Shown here: positions 1 to 6,767 of the stretch, one piece after another
Numbering within the stretch: the stretch's first letter is position 1
Layout of the letters: each line of letters starts with the position of its first letter
Source: Candidatus Neomarinimicrobiota bacterium
GTDB taxonomy: Bacteria > Fidelibacterota > SORT01
Direction: 5' to 3'
Assembly: GCA_022573815.1 (NCBI GenBank)
Contig: JACZTG010000007.1
Location: 1-64,000 of the forward strand
DNA: 64,000 nucleotides
Position numbers and translations under genes: made by a program
Notes under the pieces: model-generated
Seen by the model: only the letters and a program-made list of their open reading frames with translations
Told to the model about the DNA's origin: nothing
The model's database searches: none

Positions 1-1
1 C

Positions 2-163
2 CAAACGAAAAAAATTCCAGTTATAATATTTTCCAATCTGTCGCAAAAAGAAGAAATTGAAAAAGGGTTAAAATTAGGCGCCAAAGATTTCATCATTAAA
101 ACAAGCGTTACCCCGACTGAGTTGGCTGCAAAAGTTAAAGAGTATTTAAAATCTGCTAAATAA
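2..163 (+). CDS. Response regulator receiver domain, C-terminal part (5' truncated by window)
   Basis: The open frame enters from the window edge and ends at TAA 161-163, giving the last 53 residues of a CheY-like receiver domain. Visible are the beta-4 region with the conserved Ser of the switch (PVIIFSNLS), the alpha-4 segment GLKLGAKDFIIK with the conserved Lys, and helix alpha-5. No output domain follows, so it is a receiver-only protein. It lies 3 bp upstream of a second receiver gene with the same layout, so the two are a tandem pair. The style (Lys-rich, stand-alone REC) resembles Patescibacteria rather than the rest of the window. The N-terminus with the phospho-acceptor Asp is outside the window. 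Confidence 0.8.
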   Translation, partial: QTKKIPVIIFSNLSQKEEIEKGLKLGAKDFIIKTSVTPTELAAKVKEYLKSAK

Positions 164-166
164 AGT

Positions 167-553
167 ATGGCCAAAAAGAGAGCAAAGATTTTAGTGGTTG
201 ACGATGAAAATTTTTTGCGTAATTTTTGGGAAACTAAACTTGACCCAACCGTCTATGAAGTGATCAAGGCGGCTAACGGTCTTCAAGGCATTGCTGTGAC
301 TAAAGCGAGGTTGCCAGATTTGATTTTACTTGATATTATAATGCCAGGAGTAAGTGGCTTTAAAGTTTTGCAAGAACTTAAAAAAAACCCTAAAACTAAA
401 GGAATTCCGATTATTATGCTTTCCAATATTGGAAAAGAAGATGAAGTGAAAAAAGCCTTGAAGTTAGGGGCGATAGACTATATCATTAAGTCAGATGTTA
501 TTCCTCAAGAGGTTGAGGAAAAGATAAGGCAGTATTTAAAAAAGAAAATTTAA
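167..553 (+). CDS. Stand-alone response regulator receiver (CheY-like) protein
   Basis: A complete 128-residue receiver domain with no output domain. It has the acidic pocket (VVDDE, residues about 10-14), the phospho-acceptor Asp in LILLDIIMPG (about 52-60), the switch Ser in IIMLSNIG and the conserved Lys in YIIKSD. Family knowledge: such proteins accept phosphate from a histidine kinase and act through protein contacts. It starts with ATG 3 bp after the stop of the preceding receiver gene, to which it is clearly similar, so the two are likely a co-transcribed duplication. No cognate kinase is visible in this short block. Sequence style is Patescibacteria-like (inference), unlike the genes from 2.2 kb onward. 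Confidence 0.85.
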   Translation: MAKKRAKILVVDDENFLRNFWETKLDPTVYEVIKAANGLQGIAVTKARLPDLILLDIIMPGVSGFKVLQELKKNPKTKGIPIIMLSNIGKEDEVKKALKLGAIDYIIKSDVIPQEVEEKIRQYLKKKI

Positions 554-597
554 ATAAATTGTTTATAAAACAAGATTAAACTTAATTTATATTATAT

Positions 598-819
598 ATG
601 TCAATTCCCTACGTAGATAAAAAGGTTTGTATCGGTTGCGGAACCTGTGAAGCAATTTGCCCACAAGTTTTTAAAGTTAACGATGAAGCCTTGGCAGATG
701 TTATTGAAGCAGATTTTGAAGCTCATAAAGAAGCGATTGATGAAGCAATTGAAGCTTGTCCGGTTGACTGCATCAGTTGGAAAGAAGGGGCTAAGCCAGA
801 TCTTCCAGCCGAAGCGTAA
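598..819 (+). CDS. Ferredoxin, single [4Fe-4S] type
   Basis: A 73-residue ferredoxin. It has the cluster motif CIGCGTCEAICP near residues 11-22 and a distal ACPVDCI near residues 53-59 that supplies the last ligand. The acidic middle segment and short length match monocluster bacterial and archaeal ferredoxins that carry electrons in the cytoplasm. No partner oxidoreductase is adjacent. It follows the two receiver genes on the same strand and shares their style, so I place it in the same foreign-looking block. The sequence after its stop changes character within about 50 bp. Confidence 0.85.
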   Translation: MSIPYVDKKVCIGCGTCEAICPQVFKVNDEALADVIEADFEAHKEAIDEAIEACPVDCISWKEGAKPDLPAEA

Positions 820-872
820 ATTCAACCAGCCCAAGCATAATCCGCAAGAAAAAAAGAAAAAAATAGAATGTA

Positions 873-1034
873 TTATTTCAGTTTCCCGATTCTATACATC
901 CCTGTTTTGCATTCAGGGCATGTACCCTTTACTGCATCCCTACCGTTCTTCATCTTAACGGCTTTGGGTTCTACCATATTACGTTTTGATCTACACTTTA
1001 CGCAATATGCCTCCACTGTCTGTGTGATTGACAT
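873..1034 (-). CDS. Small zinc-ribbon protein (DUF5679-like, archaeal type)
   Basis: A 53-residue protein if translation starts at ATG 1032-1034 (MSITQTVEAYCVKC); an upstream in-frame ATG at 1085 would add 17 residues of less typical sequence. Two CxxC knuckles, CVKC and CPEC, about 24 residues apart form a treble-clef or zinc-ribbon site, with a basic stretch PKAVKMKNGR between them. From memory this pattern matches the DUF5679 family common in marine Thaumarchaeota. Its function is unknown; small zinc ribbons often bind nucleic acid or translation factors. Together with the next membrane ORF it suggests that 0.87-1.8 kb is archaeal DNA. Confidence 0.65.
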   Translation of the reverse strand: MSITQTVEAYCVKCRSKRNMVEPKAVKMKNGRDAVKGTCPECKTGMYRIGKLK

Positions 1035-1188
1035 GCCTAATTCTTTGTGACTAGGCATAAAAGAACTATGACTGTAACTAGGCACACCATTTGGTCAACA
1101 CTGGTCAATCATTTTCTTATCCGATGTACGTGATCAGTCCAAAGAAAACAGTGGATATTCTTAAAAATCACAACAAACTAGTCAGAGA

Positions 1189-1497
1189 ATGGCTGAGGAA
1201 CCAAAGAAAAGAACATCACGATTAACCAAAGTCATCAGAATTATGGCAATGATTATGATAATGTTGTCTGTATCATTCATAATTCTATACATTGCAGGGG
1301 CTAACGTACTGGACTGTGAGGAAACAATCAGGGTATTCATACTATATCAGGATGAATATGGATACACTGATGAGGCAATGAAAATCTATGATGCTTGGCT
1401 GAACAAGTGTGGATATATGCTAGATGAACAGGAACACAAAGCACTCAATGTTGAACTCTATGAAAACTATGACAAATGGAAAAAATGGAATCCTTAA
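1189..1497 (+). CDS. Small single-pass membrane protein, unknown function (archaeal-like)
   Basis: A 102-residue protein with a Lys/Arg-rich cytoplasmic start (about residues 1-17) and one strong transmembrane helix (about 18-38, IMAMIMIMLSVSFIILYIAG). A hydrophilic, acidic extracellular tail rich in Tyr, Asp and Glu follows. Two cysteines in the tail (CEE and NKCGY) could form a disulfide. I do not recognise a named family; composition and tail style recall small membrane proteins of Nitrosopumilus-type Thaumarchaeota (inference). Only weak translation signals precede the ATG, as is common in archaea. Another frame, 1124-1225, overlaps its 5' end and is discussed among the rejected items. 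Confidence 0.5.
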   Translation: MAEEPKKRTSRLTKVIRIMAMIMIMLSVSFIILYIAGANVLDCEETIRVFILYQDEYGYTDEAMKIYDAWLNKCGYMLDEQEHKALNVELYENYDKWKKWNP

Positions 1498-1659
1498 TCA
1501 ATTGGTCAGCGTAGATCAACCTACTAGATGAAATATTATTTTCTTCCCATTTTAAATTATATGATAAAGAATAGTAGAAAAAATATTATCATCAAAAAGA
1601 GCAAGGTGAAAATATGAGAAGGACACTCAGTTTCAAAACTAAGAATTTTAGGTGCAATT

Positions 1660-1776
1660 ATGGTTCTACTGGGAATCACAATACTATTCATTATTCTAAA
1701 CCCTATATCCTACTTTCAGCATTATACTTCGAGGGGGTTGTCTGTATCTATCAAGGGTCTGTTTAACGAATTGTAA
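1660..1776 (+). CDS. Very small membrane protein, possibly frameshifted at the 5' end
   Basis: From ATG 1660 this frame encodes 38 residues. Nearly all of the first half is one hydrophobic helix (MVLLGITILFIILNPISYF) followed by a short polar tail ending at TAA 1774-1776. The same frame reads back through SKLRILGAI to a TGA near 1615. An ATG at 1614 in another frame would join it if one base near 1631-1633 were removed. So either the protein starts at 1660, or the gene is longer and broken by an indel. It lies in the archaeal-like block with 1189-1497. No family is recognised. Confidence 0.3.
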   Translation: MVLLGITILFIILNPISYFQHYTSRGLSVSIKGLFNEL

Positions 1777-2235
1777 TACTCTATATCCAAAATCTTTTTA
1801 ATGATAAGATAAATATTCACATTTTTATAATCCAAAACGGAGAGGGTGACCAGCCCTCATTCTTTGGTTCACATCTTATGTTACTATTAGAATGTTTCTA
1901 AGATACAGTGATTCTGCCCATATGTCAATAAAATGAGTTAAACAGTGGAGTCTCAAAGAGAACCTCCTGAAGTTTTGATTTACGATTTTGAGTATCTTAA
2001 AAACGACCGTTTATTAAACACTTCACCACTGTCTCAAAAGCTAATTGTCAGAAACTCTCGTTTCATGAGTTTTGGCACTGCGAATTGTGTGTCATAACCA
2101 ACGTTTATGGGACAGGTTTAAGGACTTTCGGTATGGGTCGACTTTTGGAGTCGGATTAACCTGCGCAAAACTTTGAATTATATTTTTATTAACTGGAAGT
2201 TTTGTAAATCTTGATTAAATCAAACGAGCAATCAG
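1777..2235. other. Gene-free stretch with a structured hairpin; probable junction region
   Basis: No convincing gene is seen on either strand. The left part is AT-rich and holds an archaeal TATA-like run (tttttataat near 1823-1833). Near the right end, CAGGTT (2113-2118) and AACCTG (2158-2163) form an outer stem. Inside it is a perfect 5-bp stem, CGACT 2139-2143 with AGTCG 2149-2153, around a 5-base loop. This could be part of a structured RNA, but I cannot assign it. From 2236 on, the sequence is clearly of the bacterial type that fills the rest of the window, so any boundary between the two sources probably lies here. Confidence 0.4.
2113..2163. other. Nested inverted repeat, possible structured RNA
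   Basis: Outer arms CAGGTT (2113-2118) / AACCTG (2158-2163) enclose the perfect 5-bp stem CGACT / AGTCG at 2139-2153. The inner hairpin with loop TTTTGGA read across a 4-bp stem looks like an anticodon arm, but no T-arm or acceptor follows. Unassigned. Confidence 0.3.
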
Positions 2236-2820
2236 CTAATATGCCCAACCGTAACGTGTGAAATGATTGACATAAAATACGATGGTCTGATTCGACTCAT
2301 CAACGGTATAAGTGGTTACTTCACCGCCTGTGCCGTCTTCCTGGATCCAGTAGATCTCTATCATATAGGGATCGCCGTCAAATCCGAGAGCGCCATAGTT
2401 CATTGTTACTTTTACGTCTACATTGAAGGTCATGCTGGGCAAAAACTCAACCTCTGCCGAGCAGGGGTTCTGGTTGTCCATACATGTAACTTCTACTGTG
2501 ATCTTGGTGTTATCGTCTACCGCTCCTGCCGGTATCTCTACGATATTACCAAATGTCTTGTTTCCGCCAACCGTGCCGCCTGCAGTGACAGTAATAGTCT
2601 TGCCTGCAACTGTTGACGCGTTTAGCGATGTCATTTGCTTCCATGAAGCGGCACTCCACTTCAGGAAGTTGACGTCTGCCAGTGATCTTGCTTCACCTGT
2701 AATCGGCGCTGATGCTTTTGCTGCTTCAGGCGCAGTTGTTGCCGCATAGTCGCATGCTACTGAAAACAACAATGCAACAGCCATTAAAGGTAGAAGCAAT
2801 CCACGCGTACGTGCTTTCAT
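2236..2820 (-). CDS. Small lipoprotein with ZU5-like beta domain
   Basis: I start it at ATG 2818-2820 (MKARTRGLLLPLMAV), which has a GGGGG Shine-Dalgarno 8 bases upstream; the longer frame has no such signal. The 194-residue product has a lipobox (FSVAC, Cys about residue 22), so it should be a secreted lipoprotein. A beta-rich domain follows with the hallmark IPAGAVDDNTKITVEV and later VEFLPSMTFN, which resembles ZU5-like modules. It ends in TRYGWAY. The neighbouring gene 2944-3204 has a near-identical signal peptide and the same C-terminal TRYGWA motif, so the two are paralogues. Function unknown. Confidence 0.75.
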   Translation of the reverse strand: MKARTRGLLLPLMAVALLFSVACDYAATTAPEAAKASAPITGEARSLADVNFLKWSAASWKQMTSLNASTVAGKTITVTAGGTVGGNKTFGNIVEIPAGAVDDNTKITVEVTCMDNQNPCSAEVEFLPSMTFNVDVKVTMNYGALGFDGDPYMIEIYWIQEDGTGGEVTTYTVDESNQTIVFYVNHFTRYGWAY

Positions 2821-2943
2821 TGGATTTCCCCCTGTTTTGTTAGATTTAAAAATAATATGATTTGTTCTCCCAAACATTATGCGGTTAAGATACTATTTTT
2901 AGAATTCTTGACCGTGATTGGTGTCACTAAAGCTGGAAATCAA

Positions 2944-3204
2944 CTAAAATGCCCACCCGTAACGTGTATTTTGATTGTTGTTACCACCGACCGAAGAAGT
3001 TCCGTCATCAGTTGAACTCTTCTTGCCGCCTTTTTTGGCAAATGAATCGTTATTTGAATCAATATCATTGGCTGGTGATGCATCTAATGTAGATTGTGCT
3101 TCTATTGGTTCCGGTGCTGTTACTGATGCGTAGTCACATCCTATTGAGAACAACAGTGCGAACGCTAATAAAGGTAAAAGCACTTTGTTTGTTCTTGATT
3201 TCAT
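2944..3204 (-). CDS. Small lipoprotein, shortened paralogue of the neighbouring one
   Basis: Starting at ATG 3202-3204, preceded by GAGGG, this encodes 86 residues. The signal peptide MKSRTNKVLLPLLAFALLF with lipobox SIGC and the next residues DYASVTAPEP match the paralogue at 2236-2820 almost position by position, and both end in TRYGWA plus an aromatic residue. The beta domain between these ends is missing and replaced by a low-complexity Asp/Ser/Asn/Gly linker. It looks like an internally deleted copy or a minimal version carrying only the two conserved ends. A strong promoter lies upstream (3284-3312), so it is probably expressed. Confidence 0.65.
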   Translation of the reverse strand: MKSRTNKVLLPLLAFALLFSIGCDYASVTAPEPIEAQSTLDASPANDIDSNNDSFAKKGGKKSSTDDGTSSVGGNNNQNTRYGWAF

Positions 3205-3283
3205 TGGGTTTCCCTCGGTTTCTGTCTGATTATTTAGTATGTTGTTTAAGTCTTTATACACTATATGCTCGATTTGCACGGTT

Positions 3284-3312
3284 AATATAGTATAATCTAT
3301 ATGCTTTGTCAA
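3284..3312 (-). promoter_or_regulatory. Sigma-70-type promoter for the 2944-3204 lipoprotein
   Basis: On the minus strand, TTGACA (3312-3307) is separated by exactly 17 bases from TATATT (3289-3284). This is a perfect -35 and a five-of-six -10. The predicted start falls about 70 bases before the ATG at 3204. Confidence 0.65.
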
Positions 3313-3427
3313 GGTTTTTTTAATATTATTTTAATATATGTATATTTCGGAAGAAATCTATGGAGTTAATATATTGAATATATAGAACTTAGAGTTATTA
3401 AGTTTTTTTAAATAAATTATATTAATT

Positions 3428-3449
3428 ATCTGATTAGGGTCAATCAGAT
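3428..3449. repeat. Perfect 8-bp inverted repeat, possible weak terminator
   Basis: ATCTGATT (3428-3435) and AATCAGAT (3442-3449) flank a 6-base loop. It lies about 55 bases beyond the stop of the minus-strand cyclase-domain gene (3502-4380). The following minus-strand sequence is AT-rich but lacks a clean T run, so termination is only a possibility. Confidence 0.35.
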
Positions 3450-3501
3450 GATATTAGTATGATAACTTACTGATAATAAAATAATTAGGTGCGTTTATCA
3501 A

Positions 3502-4380
3502 TTAAAACTGCCATCTAACGCTGAACGGCTTTTTAATCACTGAAAATTTCAATTCGTAATAGGAATGTTCTCTATTATGCTTATCGTGAGCCCTTTTTTC
3601 AGAACTGAAGCTTACTTTAATGCTTTCCGGGGCTAATAGTTCTTTTGCCTTGAACCGTTCCTTCACAGAAGAAGAGACGATAACCTGATAACCCTTAGCG
3701 AAGGAAGCAAGTCGTTGCGCATCGTTAATTCCGGGACCGAGAACGTTCCAATGGCTATTAATATCACGAAAATCAAAGCAAGTGCCTATATTTACACCAT
3801 ATCTGCATCGAATAAGGTTAGAGCTCTGTCCAAAATCCCGGTTATATCGTTCAAATTGGGTCTGCACCTTAAATATACATTGAAGAAGTTGGGGAATGGC
3901 GTTTGTTGCCAGCACTATTATAGTACCGTCTCCGATAGAAATCTTATGCTCAACATCAAATTCTTCTATAGCGTAGTTCAGTTCACATTGATAACGCACA
4001 AGTAAATTTAACTGATCGTTTACCGGAAGATGAGAAAACTCTACGAGATCAATAAGAAAAGCGGCTTTTTCCTTTAAAGTTCTTTTATGCTGCTCGTATT
4101 CATCAGAATTTAAAAATTCCTGGACTAACTCACCGTCAGGAATAGATATTAATGATTCAACTCCCTCATTAGAGTGCAAAGCAAAAGTTATTGTGGACAA
4201 ATCATCATTCTTTTCCTGAAAATAACTGGATATAAGAAAGCCGGCTCTTAGCTGTTTCCGGAGTGTTTGCAGCTTCTCCTCGTCAACGGGAAGTGATATT
4301 GGTGGAAATGGAGTATCTTTCATCATATGAAATTTTAAGTTTGTATCTTGAATCAAAGATAATTTCGGCTTTATTGCCAA
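3502..4380 (-). CDS. Stand-alone class III nucleotidyl cyclase-like protein
   Basis: A 292-residue soluble protein; its second half is a divergent adenylate/guanylate cyclase homology domain. Key residues are present: the first metal Asp in FLIDLVEFSHL (Asp111), the second in IGDG (Asp151), and the transition-state Asn219 and Arg223 in GINDAQRLASFA, followed by a YQVIVSSSV strand. The usual substrate-lysine position before GDG is not clearly conserved, so base specificity cannot be read. The first 100 residues match nothing I know. There is no membrane segment or recognised sensor domain. No Shine-Dalgarno is obvious before the ATG. It stands alone between divergent neighbours. Catalytic activity is plausible but unproven. 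Confidence 0.6.
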   Translation of the reverse strand: MAIKPKLSLIQDTNLKFHMMKDTPFPPISLPVDEEKLQTLRKQLRAGFLISSYFQEKNDDLSTITFALHSNEGVESLISIPDGELVQEFLNSDEYEQHKRTLKEKAAFLIDLVEFSHLPVNDQLNLLVRYQCELNYAIEEFDVEHKISIGDGTIIVLATNAIPQLLQCIFKVQTQFERYNRDFGQSSNLIRCRYGVNIGTCFDFRDINSHWNVLGPGINDAQRLASFAKGYQVIVSSSVKERFKAKELLAPESIKVSFSSEKRAHDKHNREHSYYELKFSVIKKPFSVRWQF

Positions 4381-4548
4381 TCAAGATGTTTTTTAATTAT
4401 AATATTTGTAATCGCATTTTATATAAAACCCTTAAAATAGTTAAGTTCACCCGAAATATTATCTTGATAAATAACTGAGATTGGTTTAGGTTTATTTTAG
4501 GACGAAAAAATTGAGAAAATATTAAATCAAGAAGGAGCCTGAAATAAT

Positions 4549-5226
4549 ATGAATGATACTAAACTATTGGCGGATATAGACCAAGAAATCATGGAAAGAG
4601 ACCTTTTAAAACATCCATTTTATCAGGCATGGTCTGAGGGCGCCCTTTCGATCGAATCGTTACGCGGATACGCAATTCAATATTATCAGTTTGTTAATAT
4701 GTTCCCGCGTTTATTAAGCGCTGTCCACTCCAACTGTGAGGATTTAGTTACCAGGCAATCAATTCTTGAAAATCTTGCTGAAGAAGAAAATTTTGAAAAG
4801 CCACATCCTGTGCTCTGGTTGAACTTCGCCAAGGCTTTATCGTTATCCACAGAAGAAATAACCAATTCCAAATCTCTTGAAGAGACTGAAAAGGCTATGG
4901 AAATATTAACTGATATTTGCAGGAATAGACACTATCTCGCAGGTTCGGCGGCACTTTATGCTTATGAATCTCGAGTACCCGAAATAGCAGGTATCAAGAT
5001 AGATGGTCTGAAAAAATACTATGGGATTGACGGGGAAAAGGGTTTAGAATATTTTACGCTCCATAAAGAGGTGGACATTCTGCACGCAGAAATATGGCGA
5101 AATGTCATTTCAAGCGAAGAATTGAGCGAGGATGTGAGAAATGAAATTATGGATAGTGTGAGAGAAGCTATGTCCGCATATAATATGATTCTTGATGGAG
5201 TACAGAGAGAATACGCCTCGGCATAG
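4549..5226 (+). CDS. CADD-family di-metal enzyme, probable self-sacrificing pABA synthase
   Basis: A 225-residue all-helical protein of the haem-oxygenase-like di-iron fold (PqqC/TenA relatives), closest in sequence to Chlamydia CADD. Relative to CADD numbering (as I recall it) there is a constant offset of two. Metal ligands Glu79, His86, Glu140, His172, Asp176 and His179 are all present. So are the residues tied to p-aminobenzoate formation: Tyr25 (HPFYQAW), Tyr139 (YAYES) and Lys150 (AGIKIDGLK). Family knowledge: CADD makes pABA for folate from its own tyrosine, bypassing PabA/B/C. The ATG is preceded by AAGGAG at good spacing. No folate gene is adjacent, so the role is inferred from the residues. 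Confidence 0.8.
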   Translation: MNDTKLLADIDQEIMERDLLKHPFYQAWSEGALSIESLRGYAIQYYQFVNMFPRLLSAVHSNCEDLVTRQSILENLAEEENFEKPHPVLWLNFAKALSLSTEEITNSKSLEETEKAMEILTDICRNRHYLAGSAALYAYESRVPEIAGIKIDGLKKYYGIDGEKGLEYFTLHKEVDILHAEIWRNVISSEELSEDVRNEIMDSVREAMSAYNMILDGVQREYASA

Positions 5227-5289
5227 TACTGTCCGATCAAAAGCCGTTTTCGAGAAGTAATAGTTGTGCAAAATTGGTATATATTTCGT

Positions 5290-5307
5290 ATTTAATTAGT
5301 CTGCTGA
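5290..5307. repeat. 18-base repeat, copy 1 (upstream of haem-binding lipoprotein)
   Basis: The 18 bases starting ATTTAATTAGTCTG and ending CTGA are identical to 7130-7147. Both copies lie in upstream regions of plus-strand genes and have the same orientation. This suggests a shared regulatory site, though chance cannot be excluded. Confidence 0.4.
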
Positions 5308-5465
5308 TTATCGTAGATAGGAATTGATTTTTCTAATATTTGAGAAAATCGGCCGTAAAATATCGCCTAAGCTTGAATTCGAATCAGGTTTATCTATAAT
5401 ACAAATTCAGTAATATCAGCTATTTATAGCAACTAATATAGTTCTCTTCATTCACGTTAATTTAT

Positions 5466-5481
5466 TGGCACACAAATTGTA
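5466..5481 (+). promoter_or_regulatory. Possible sigma-54 (-24/-12) promoter
   Basis: TGGCAC followed after five bases by TTGTA gives the GG and G-T elements at the correct separation (ten bases between GG and GT). The -12 GC is GT here. It lies about 45 bases before the lipoprotein ATG at 5527. Confidence 0.3.
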
Positions 5482-5526
5482 CTATTAAAGACGTAAGTAT
5501 GAATGATGACAGAAATGAGGTTAAAA

Positions 5527-6678
5527 ATGAAAAATAAAATAATAAATATCATATTAATAGTGACAATGGGATTATGGTTTGCTGCATGCAGCGAAGATGA
5601 GGCAAAGATAACCGGACCGACTTACGATGATAATGCTCTTGTTTCAATGAGCGTAACTTCTGCTCCGACAATGGATGGTAATGTGGATGCCTTATGGGCT
5701 GACGCACGGACTCTTACGTTCGAAAACGTAGTTGTCCCAAACTACTCCTTTTTCTGGAGTGATTATGTGGGCGATACATATAATGTAACGGCAAAATCCG
5801 TGTATACTGATACAGACATTTACTTTCTTTTCCAATGGACAGGGGATGCGTCTGAATCACTTCAACGCGAATCATGGTACTTTAATTCAACCGCAAATAG
5901 TTGGATGCAAATGCCAAAGAAAGAGCCGGATGAATATGGTGTAAATCCTGCGTATGAAGATAAGTTCGCGGTCATCTGGAACAATAATAACACTATCACA
6001 AATTTTAATTCTCAGGGTTGTGGAGTTATTTGCCATGGTGAGTATATGGCGACAAACGCTGATGGTGAATTGGGTGATACGTGGCATTGGAAACGAGTTA
6101 GAACAGGTCCAACCAACCTGTTAGACGATAAATACATAGAATTTTCGACCGGAAACGGCAGAAAATCCGATCCCAAAACGAGCGGAGGATACAAGAATAA
6201 CAAGCAAACGCTGGAAGTGATAACCGCATTAGGCGATACGTTAACATACACTGTCCCAAAATATTGGATACCGGGTCGCACTGATTATCATTGGATTCTT
6301 GATACAGAGATCGCAGCCGGAACAGCGAAGCTGATAGTCTCCATTGATACCACAACAATGGCGCTCAGCGATGAAGACGGCAACGGATTATCACCCGGTG
6401 ATTTTTCTCTTACTTCAAATATCCTCCTGCCGAGCGTATATGTATCAGCGTTCGTAGGCGACAGGGGCGATGTTGCGGCTTATCATAATTATTCCGGTGG
6501 GAAATGGAATCTGGAATTGAAGAGAAAGTTGGTAACAGGGAATAACCTAACGGACATTCAATTCGATGATCTGGATGATGAATATTACTTCTCCATTGCA
6601 GTTTTTGACGGAGCGGCGATAGCGCACGCAATTCCCGGAGGAATGATAGGGTACACATATAAGCTTCAGTTCGAATAA
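5527..6678 (+). CDS. Ethylbenzene-dehydrogenase-like haem-binding lipoprotein
   Basis: I start at ATG 5527 (MKNKIINIILIV), preceded by GAGG; an earlier in-frame ATG at 5503 gives eight more residues with no better signal. The 383-residue product has a lipobox (WFAAC, Cys about 21). The mature part opens with MDGNVDALWADA and YTDTDIYFLFQW, typical of the EB_dh haem-binding fold of DMSO-reductase-family gamma subunits and related cytochromes. A haem-attachment-like CGVICH (Cys165, Cys169, His170) has three residues between the cysteines instead of two, which also occurs in this family. It is probably an envelope electron-transfer or haem protein. No partner molybdoenzyme is nearby. A strong terminator follows. 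Confidence 0.7.
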   Translation: MKNKIINIILIVTMGLWFAACSEDEAKITGPTYDDNALVSMSVTSAPTMDGNVDALWADARTLTFENVVVPNYSFFWSDYVGDTYNVTAKSVYTDTDIYFLFQWTGDASESLQRESWYFNSTANSWMQMPKKEPDEYGVNPAYEDKFAVIWNNNNTITNFNSQGCGVICHGEYMATNADGELGDTWHWKRVRTGPTNLLDDKYIEFSTGNGRKSDPKTSGGYKNNKQTLEVITALGDTLTYTVPKYWIPGRTDYHWILDTEIAAGTAKLIVSIDTTTMALSDEDGNGLSPGDFSLTSNILLPSVYVSAFVGDRGDVAAYHNYSGGKWNLELKRKLVTGNNLTDIQFDDLDDEYYFSIAVFDGAAIAHAIPGGMIGYTYKLQFE

Positions 6679-6706
6679 CCTCGAAAACAACAAACCAGAA
6701 AAATAA

Positions 6707-6737
6707 GGCGGGCTATATTATAGCCCGCCTCTCATTT
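6707..6737 (+). terminator. Rho-independent terminator after the haem-binding lipoprotein
   Basis: GGCGGGCTA (6707-6715) pairs perfectly with TAGCCCGCC (6721-6729) around a 5-base loop and is followed by tctcatttt. It may also serve the convergent minus-strand gene ending at 6768. Confidence 0.85.
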
Positions 6738-6767
6738 TCAGAAATATATTCTTAAATATCTAACTAA

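Larger units (their letters stand above)
5227..5526. other. Intergenic region upstream of the haem-binding lipoprotein
   Basis: This 300-base AT-rich gap holds no gene I can support. It contains one copy of an 18-base element (5290-5307) repeated upstream of terC (7130-7147). It also contains a sigma-54-like site, TGGCAC 5466-5471 then TTGTA 5477-5481, about 50 bases before the ATG at 5527. Confidence 0.45.

Noticed and set aside
601-834. Long antisense frame over the ferredoxin gene
   Set aside because: The ferredoxin on the plus strand is certain from its Cys motifs; the antisense frame has no domain or start signal.
1124-1225. 33-residue frame MYVISPKKTVDILK... overlapping the start of the membrane protein gene at 1189
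   Set aside because: Very short, overlaps a better candidate by 37 bases and has no clear translation signal; kept only as a possibility.
2135-2157. Anticodon-arm-like hairpin (loop TTTTGGA) suggesting tRNA-Gln
   Set aside because: No T-arm (GTTCRA), no D-arm and no 7-bp acceptor stem can be drawn around it.
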